The notes beneath the pieces were generated by a model, which had not been told where the DNA came from, did not search any database, and saw only the letters and a program-made list of their open reading frames with translations. The translations under genes and the position numbers were made by a program. This document shows positions 5,554-9,441 of a DNA stretch of 9,441 nucleotides, in pieces; within the stretch, counting starts at the first letter, position 1, and the number at the start of each line of letters is the position of its first letter. Origin of the DNA: Clostridia bacterium (GTDB lineage: Bacteria > Bacillota > Clostridia > Oscillospirales > Acutalibacteraceae); NCBI GenBank assembly GCA_024689165.1, contig JAILDS010000306.1, positions 1 through 9,441 on the forward strand. The letters run 5' to 3'.

Positions 5554-6654
5554 ATGGCTGACGCAGTCAAAAAAAGAAACGGCGAGATCGATTTTTTTAA
5601 ATTCGTCGCATCTATTTACGTGGTCCTTTTCCACTCAAGAGCCTTTTACAACCCGGACCTGTTCAAAGGGGCTATGGCCCTGGCGGTTGAATTCTTCTTT
5701 GTCGTGAGCGGCTATTTCTTCGCCCGCTCCGTTTACGGCGACAAGCGAAAATTCAGGGGTAGCAGCATCGGTACGGAGACCCTCGGCTTCATGCGCCACA
5801 AGATCGGCGGGTTCATCTATTATTTCCTTCTCGGCTTCGCGTGCTCCTTTGCGGCCGGTTTTTACAGAAAGGGCTTCGAGCTGTTCTCGCTCGTAAATGT
5901 CAAGGACTTCATATACGAATTCTTTCTGCTGACGCTGCTGACCGGGACGTCGTCAAAGATCGTGCCCGCGGACTGGTACCTTTCCGCGATGCTCGTCGCG
6001 ATGTTCGTCCTTTATCCGCTGTTCCGGTACAAAAAAGACCTGTTCTCCGGAGTCATCGCTCCGATCGTAGGTATAGGCGGACTCGGTTACCTGATGAACA
6101 AATACGGCATACTCGCCGCCGGGGGCGACGGTGATTTCCCGTCAAAGGGGCTGATCCGCGCTTTTGTCGGCATCTGCGTAGGCGTCTTCGCCTACAGGAT
6201 ATCCGAAATGCTCAAGGCAAAGGAATTCGGCAAGGTCGGAAAAACCATCCTTTCGCTCGTCTCATGCGTCTGCGTAATTTCGACGTTCGTGCTCTTCATC
6301 AACATGCCTGCGGAGGTACAATCCCTTCCGGTGTTCCTTTCCATGATTTTCGTCGCGATCTCAACAAGCGGGAAGTCTTATTTCAGCAGACTTTTCCCTG
6401 TGCGGATCTGTCAGAAGCTCGGCGAGTTCAGTCTCGCGATCTACCTTGCCCACTCGGCGGTAAGATCTTTTCTTTTAGGACTGAGAAGCGATTATCCTGT
6501 TCTCAAGCTTTTCTTCTCAAACGGAAACAGACAGTGGGTGGGCGTACTGATCTACGTTATATGCTCCGCCATTCTTGCGATAGTATTCATGGCGCTCACT
6601 TCTCTTATCAAGAAGGCCCGGCAAAAAAAGGCCGCAGCGACGGCAGCGGTATAA
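5554..6654 (+). CDS. Acyltransferase-3 family integral membrane O-acyltransferase
   Basis: 366 residues with about ten hydrophobic segments, matching PF01757 (OafA/NolL/WecH type). Such proteins pass an acyl, usually acetyl, group across the membrane onto sugars of peptidoglycan, capsule, teichoic or exopolysaccharide. Landmarks are GEIDFFKFVASIYVVLFHS (10-28) with the conserved His27 at the end of helix 1, VEFFFVVSGYFFAR (45-58), ADWYLSAML (139-147), and the C-terminal KLGEFSLAIYLAHS (288-301). No SGNH hydrolase domain is attached. The C-terminus is a Lys/Ala-rich tail. The start was taken at ATG 5554, preceded 7 bases upstream by GGAAGGG; a TTG at 5530 lacks this support. It lies between hisA and yccF, so it interrupts the histidine genes. 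No clear promoter was found, and expression may depend on read-through from hisA. The substrate is unknown. Confidence 0.88.
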   Translation: MADAVKKRNGEIDFFKFVASIYVVLFHSRAFYNPDLFKGAMALAVEFFFVVSGYFFARSVYGDKRKFRGSSIGTETLGFMRHKIGGFIYYFLLGFACSFAAGFYRKGFELFSLVNVKDFIYEFFLLTLLTGTSSKIVPADWYLSAMLVAMFVLYPLFRYKKDLFSGVIAPIVGIGGLGYLMNKYGILAAGGDGDFPSKGLIRAFVGICVGVFAYRISEMLKAKEFGKVGKTILSLVSCVCVISTFVLFINMPAEVQSLPVFLSMIFVAISTSGKSYFSRLFPVRICQKLGEFSLAIYLAHSAVRSFLLGLRSDYPVLKLFFSNGNRQWVGVLIYVICSAILAIVFMALTSLIKKARQKKAAATAAV

Positions 6655-6706
6655 GTCATTTTTACAAATTCATTTCAGCTACGGGGAACCGGCGCGGAAT
6701 TCTTTG

Positions 6707-6735
6707 TTGATAGACCGTGATCCGTATGGTATACT
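6707..6735 (+). promoter_or_regulatory. Promoter of the yccF-hisF-hisI unit
   Basis: TTGATA (6707-6712) and TATACT (6730-6735) are separated by exactly 17 bases. Transcription should start near 6742, leaving a ~35-base leader that contains GGAGG (6766-6770) before ATG 6777. There is no room for a T-box or a classical his attenuator in this leader. Confidence 0.87.
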
Positions 6736-6776
6736 GTCTGTGTTGCCGCTGATTTGCAGTTCAACGGAGGTATATC

Positions 6777-7139
6777 ATGCTCGGATTTTTCGGAAACGTT
6801 CTCTGGTTCCTCACCGGCGGTTTCGCGGAGGGACTGACGTGGCTGCTTGCCGGCGTCGCCTGCTGCATAACCATCGTCGGGATACCTCTCGGCAAGCAGT
6901 GCTTCAAGTTCGCGAGGTTGTCTGTCGCGCCCTTCGGCAAGGAGATCGAATACGGCGGCGGCGCTCCGAGCGTTGCAGCCAACATCTTCTGGCTGCTGTT
7001 CTGCGGTCTGCCCCTCGCGATCGAGTCCGCCCTTTTCGGAGCGGTCCTGTGCGTGACCATAATCGGCATTCCCTTCGGCAAGCAGCACTTCAAGCTCGCC
7101 AAGCTGGCGCTGATGCCGTTCGGCGCGTCTGTGAAATAA
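6777..7139 (+). CDS. yccF: YccF-family small membrane protein (duplicated YccF domain)
   Basis: 120 residues made of two tandem copies of one ~48-residue unit (7-54 and 69-116, offset 62). Both copies end in a version of C-x-TI-x-GIP-x-GKQ-x-FK-x-A-x-L-x(3)-PFG, and each has a hydrophobic segment before this motif. This is the pattern of the YccF inner-membrane family (PF03733), whose biochemical role is not settled. It is slightly shorter than the E. coli protein. GGAGG lies 6 bases before the ATG. Only 1 base separates its stop from the hisF start, and hisF has no ribosome binding site of its own, so yccF translation probably feeds hisF. Whether the pairing with histidine genes is functional or simply positional cannot be seen here. 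Confidence 0.9.
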   Translation: MLGFFGNVLWFLTGGFAEGLTWLLAGVACCITIVGIPLGKQCFKFARLSVAPFGKEIEYGGGAPSVAANIFWLLFCGLPLAIESALFGAVLCVTIIGIPFGKQHFKLAKLALMPFGASVK

Positions 7140-7140
7140 T

Positions 7141-7899
7141 ATGATAACAAAAAGGATAATCCCCTGTCTTGACGTAAAAAACGGCAGGGTGGTAAAGGGA
7201 ACAAATTTCGAAGGGTTGCGCGACGTGGACGATCCGGTCGCGCTCGCGCGGCGGTACTCCGACTGCGGCGCGGACGAGCTCGTGTTTTACGACATCACCG
7301 CGAGCGCGGAGGGCCGCAAGCTCTTTTCCGACGTGCTCAGAAACGTCGCCTCTGAGGTATTCATCCCTCTGACCGTCGGCGGCGGCATCAACGAGCTCGC
7401 CGATTTCGAGCGTGTGCTGTCGAGCGGGGCGGACAAGGTCTCCGTCAACTCCGGAGCGATAAGAAACCCCGGTCTGATCCGTGAGGCGGCTCAGCGCTAC
7501 GGGAGCCAGTGCGTCGTGCTCAGCGCGGACGTGAAGCGCGTCGACGGCGTGTTCACGGTCTTTGCCAGAGGAGGGCGCGACAACACCGGCATGGAAGCTC
7601 TCGAGTGGATACGCCGCGGCGCGGAAAACGGCGCGGGCGAGATCGTGCTCAACTCCATCGACACCGACGGCGTCAGAGGCGGCTTCGATATCGAGATGCT
7701 CAGGGCGGTCAACGAGGTCGTAAGCGTCCCGGTGATAGCGTCCGGCGGCGCGGGAAAGGCCGAGGACTTCGTGGCGCTTTTCAAAGAACTGCCCGACCTG
7801 TCGGCGGCGCTCGCAGCGTCGATCTTCCATTACGGCGAGGTCGACATAAAAGAGCTCAAAAAGCTGCTGAGAAGTAACGGCATAGAGGCGCGTTTATGA
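7141..7899 (+). CDS. hisF: HisF: cyclase subunit of imidazole glycerol phosphate synthase
   Basis: Uses ammonia delivered by HisH to convert PRFAR to imidazole glycerol phosphate and AICAR; cytosolic (beta-alpha)8 barrel. 252 residues, full length. Numbering coincides with the well-studied Thermotoga enzyme: catalytic Asp11 (PCLDV) and Asp130 (SADVKR), Asp176 (DTDG), and the ammonia-gate residues Arg5, Glu46, Lys99 and Glu167 are all present. Phosphate loops VGGGIN (79-84) and ASGGAGK (200-206) are intact. It begins 1 base after the yccF stop without a Shine-Dalgarno sequence and overlaps hisI by 4 bases (ATGA), so all three are probably translationally coupled. The partner gene hisH is not in this window and must lie elsewhere, or another glutaminase must supply ammonia. 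Confidence 0.98.
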   Translation: MITKRIIPCLDVKNGRVVKGTNFEGLRDVDDPVALARRYSDCGADELVFYDITASAEGRKLFSDVLRNVASEVFIPLTVGGGINELADFERVLSSGADKVSVNSGAIRNPGLIREAAQRYGSQCVVLSADVKRVDGVFTVFARGGRDNTGMEALEWIRRGAENGAGEIVLNSIDTDGVRGGFDIEMLRAVNEVVSVPVIASGGAGKAEDFVALFKELPDLSAALAASIFHYGEVDIKELKKLLRSNGIEARL

Positions 7900-8243
7900 T
7901 AGATATCTCAAAGATCAGGTTCGACGAAAAGGGGCTCGTCCCCGCGATCGTTCAGGACGCCGACACGGGACGAGTGCTGACGCTGGCGTACATGAACGCC
8001 GAGTCTCTCGGGATCTCGCTTGAAAAAGGTCTTACGTGCTTCTTTTCGCGCTCAAGGCAGAAGCTATGGCTCAAGGGAGAAACCAGCGGGAATTACCAGC
8101 ATATCGTCGAAATACAGACCGACTGCGACAACGACGCGATCCTCGTCCTCGTCAGAAAAGACGGCCCCGCGTGCCATACCGGCGCGGAGTCGTGTTTCGA
8201 CGCCGGTATGAAAAGCGGGGAGCCGATAGCAGATAGCCGATAG
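7896..8243 (+). CDS. hisI: HisI: phosphoribosyl-AMP cyclohydrolase (monofunctional)
   Basis: Opens the adenine ring of phosphoribosyl-AMP to give ProFAR, the substrate of HisA. 115 residues, only the cyclohydrolase domain; the HisE pyrophosphatase domain found in HisIE fusions is absent. Conserved blocks are FFSRSRQKLWLKGETSGN (49-66), DCDNDA (76-81) with the metal-binding aspartates, and GPACHTGAESC (90-100) with cysteines at 93 and 100. The ATG overlaps the hisF stop. The last residues (EPIADSR) and the stop codon are encoded by a 14-bp tandem repeat beginning at 8221, so the C-terminal tail may have been remodelled by repeat sequence. The catalytic region is not affected. Confidence 0.97.
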   Translation: MIDISKIRFDEKGLVPAIVQDADTGRVLTLAYMNAESLGISLEKGLTCFFSRSRQKLWLKGETSGNYQHIVEIQTDCDNDAILVLVRKDGPACHTGAESCFDAGMKSGEPIADSR

Positions 8244-8260
8244 CGGATAGCCGATAGAAT
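8221..8260 (+). repeat. 14-bp tandem direct repeat overlapping the end of hisI
   Basis: Two full copies (AGCCGATAGCAGAT, AGCCGATAGCGGAT) and a third partial copy (AGCCGATAGAAT) follow each other directly. The first copy and half of the second encode the end of HisI, including its TAG stop at 8241-8243; the remainder is non-coding. Confidence 0.9.
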
Positions 8261-8276
8261 GCGCCGCAGGCCCTTA

Positions 8277-8311
8277 CTTCATCCTTCATCCTTCATACTT
8301 CATACTTAAGA
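8277..8311 (+). repeat. 7-bp tandem repeat CTTCAT(C/A)
   Basis: Four perfect-length units (CTTCATC, CTTCATC, CTTCATA, CTTCATA) are followed by a degenerate fifth (CTTAAGA). The array lies between the hisI repeat and the terminator hairpin. On the minus strand it reads TATGAAG/GATGAAG. It is non-coding and its function is unknown. Confidence 0.9.
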
Positions 8312-8314
8312 ACT

Positions 8315-8348
8315 CGGCGCCCGCCGTGAGGCGGGCGCCGGTCGTTTA
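8315..8348 (+). terminator. GC-rich terminator hairpin after hisI, between convergent genes
   Basis: GGCGCCCGCC (8316-8325) and GGCGGGCGCC (8330-8339) form a perfect 10-bp stem, extended by a C-G pair (8315/8340), with a GTGA loop. The plus strand continues GTCGTTTATTT, a moderately T-rich tail, so it fits the end of the yccF-hisF-hisI transcript. It also lies 10 bases beyond the stop of the convergent surface gene, but the minus strand has no good T-tract after the stem. Confidence 0.82.
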
Positions 8349-8349
8349 T

Positions 8350-9441
8350 TTACGCTGCGAAAATCGATTTTACGTAATAAATGATGATGTGTATCAGGTG
8401 TATCAGCCAGCCGATGGGTTCGTCCTCATGAACTTTTCCGCAGAGCACGCACCTGTACCCCTCGCCCTTGGCCGGGACCGTCACCGCCGACGGGTCGAGT
8501 TTGTTCCTGCCCTCCGCGTCGGAGAAATATCCGCCGCATTCGGGACAGGACCAGTATTCGATATTGCCCGCCTCGGTCTCCGTCGCTTCCTTCGCGTCCA
8601 CGTGCGTCAGCTCGTGCGGCTTTTTCGGCTCGACGACAGAGGCCTTGGATATCGCGTTTTCGCCGTTTGCGTCGGAGAAGTATTTGCCGCAGACCGTACA
8701 GACCCAGTATTCGGCGTTGCCCTCCGATACGCAGGTGCCTTCCTTCGCCGCAACGTGTCTGAGCGTATGCGCCCCGGTCGCGGGGATGGTCTGAGTAGTC
8801 TCGGAGAGGACCTGCTTACAGACGCTACATTTTACTGTGACCTTCTTCGAACCTGCCGCCGCGCAGGTAGGCGCCTTGATGACCGTCTCGACCGCCGCGC
8901 CGGGAGTGTGATTGCCCGTGGCGGGGATCGGAGCGGTGGATTCGGCGAGCGTCGTCCCGCAGTGGATGCATTTTGTCGTGGTGGTCAGTATGCCCGCTTC
9001 GCCGCAGGTCGGCTCTTCTGTTCTCATTTCGACCGGAACGCCCGCACTGTGGGCGTTCGGATCGACGGGTATTTCGACGTTCTCGGTCCGGGATATTTCC
9101 ACGCCGCACTCGCAGGTAACTATGACGGTCCGGCTGCCCGGGTCGGTGCATGTCGGGTCGACTACGTCATCATACGTCGTCGTGTTGACGCCGGTATGCG
9201 CCGCGGGGTTTATCGGGATCTGTGCGGTGGTCTCTGCGCCGCAGACACAGGACTGAGCCTTTGTGCCGGGAGTTGTGCAGGTCGCCGCGAGTATGGTCTC
9301 CCCGTCCTCCCCGACGTGTACGACGGTCTCATAGGATGCGGTGACTGTCGAGTCTTCCGTGACGTTCGTATATACGCCCGTCCAGCCGGAGAAGACCTTG
9401 TGGCTGTCGCCGAGATTCACGTACTGCTCCTCCGCGGGAGG
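8350..9441 (-). CDS. Cysteine-repeat surface protein, C-terminal part (5' end beyond the window)
   Basis: The frame is open from the right edge to TAA at 8350-8352, giving 363 residues with no start needed inside the window. Residues 17-37 (FSGWTG..VTEDSTVTASY) match the end of a Listeria-Bacteroides/Flg_new-type repeat. There follow about six tandem units of ~40-50 residues. Each has a single Cys in a T-C-x(4-5)-G turn (55, 98, 146, 193, 237; Thr in the sixth) and then a Cys pair: CVC 65-67, CEC 110-112, CIHC 158-161, CSVC 205-208, CTVC 248-251, CPEC 299-302. Most units end in IP..G.H or similar. The tail holds a separate CVLCGKVH (331-338) and a hydrophobic, His/aromatic-rich segment (343-361) ending at FAA. 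It is probably a secreted or surface-anchored protein of adhesin or cell-wall type. The signal peptide and any catalytic domain would lie outside the window. Cys pairs may bind metal or form disulfides; function unknown. Confidence 0.85.
   Translation of the reverse strand, partial: PPAEEQYVNLGDSHKVFSGWTGVYTNVTEDSTVTASYETVVHVGEDGETILAATCTTPGTKAQSCVCGAETTAQIPINPAAHTGVNTTTYDDVVDPTCTDPGSRTVIVTCECGVEISRTENVEIPVDPNAHSAGVPVEMRTEEPTCGEAGILTTTTKCIHCGTTLAESTAPIPATGNHTPGAAVETVIKAPTCAAAGSKKVTVKCSVCKQVLSETTQTIPATGAHTLRHVAAKEGTCVSEGNAEYWVCTVCGKYFSDANGENAISKASVVEPKKPHELTHVDAKEATETEAGNIEYWSCPECGGYFSDAEGRNKLDPSAVTVPAKGEGYRCVLCGKVHEDEPIGWLIHLIHIIIYYVKSIFAA

Noticed and set aside
6607..6665. Possible terminator after the acyltransferase-3 gene (GCCG/CGGC arms then a short T-run)
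   Set aside because: The stem is only four base pairs, sits mostly inside the coding sequence, and the T-run is well separated from it.
7090..7830. Minus-strand frame of 246 residues opposite hisF
   Set aside because: Antisense shadow in GC-rich DNA; hisF is unambiguous on the plus strand.
8277..8311. CRISPR-like array
   Set aside because: Units are 7 bp and directly adjacent, without spacers, so this is a simple tandem repeat.

Overview
The window looks like chromosome from a fairly GC-rich, Gram-positive-type anaerobe of the Clostridia, probably a gut-associated lineage. The signs are strong consensus sigma-A-type promoters, AGGAGG-type ribosome binding sites, a lipoprotein signal, a CxxC-repeat surface protein with a CxxCGKxH tail, and a discoidin-like domain of the kind common in Firmicutes. 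The organism is inferred from sequence style only. The first ~540 bases are visibly AT-richer than the rest and carry a different kind of gene, which suggests a boundary with acquired DNA.

Layout. At 1-291 (minus) is the N-terminal part of a hexapeptide-repeat acyltransferase, running off the left edge and preceded by a ~230-base leader with a hairpin. At 534-572 is a strong terminator for pyruvate kinase (pyk, 645-2063, minus). pyk and a plus-strand operon diverge from a compact region (2098-2176) with two near-consensus promoters whose -35 boxes face each other inside a 31-bp imperfect inverted repeat. The plus-strand unit reads: membrane-anchored protein with a discoidin-like domain (2227-3303), beta-lactamase-fold serine hydrolase lipoprotein (3308-4660), then hisA (4688-5425). 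A hairpin-rich gap follows, then a membrane acyltransferase-3 protein (5554-6654). A second strong promoter (6707-6735) precedes yccF (6777-7139), hisF (7141-7899) and hisI (7896-8243), which are packed with 1-base and -4-base spacing. The unit ends in two short tandem repeats and a GC-rich hairpin (8315-8340). Convergent to it, on the minus strand, is the C-terminal part of a large cysteine-repeat surface protein (8350-9441), open at the right edge.

How it fits together. HisA, HisF and HisI are consecutive-pathway enzymes of histidine biosynthesis, but here the locus is split. HisA is the last gene of a cell-surface operon, and hisF-hisI ride behind yccF. HisH, the glutaminase partner of HisF, and HisE are not in the window. 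The surface protein, serine hydrolase and acyltransferase-3 genes could together modify or bind envelope glycans, but that is inference from domain types and proximity. No tRNA, rRNA, CRISPR array, insertion sequence or phage gene was seen.
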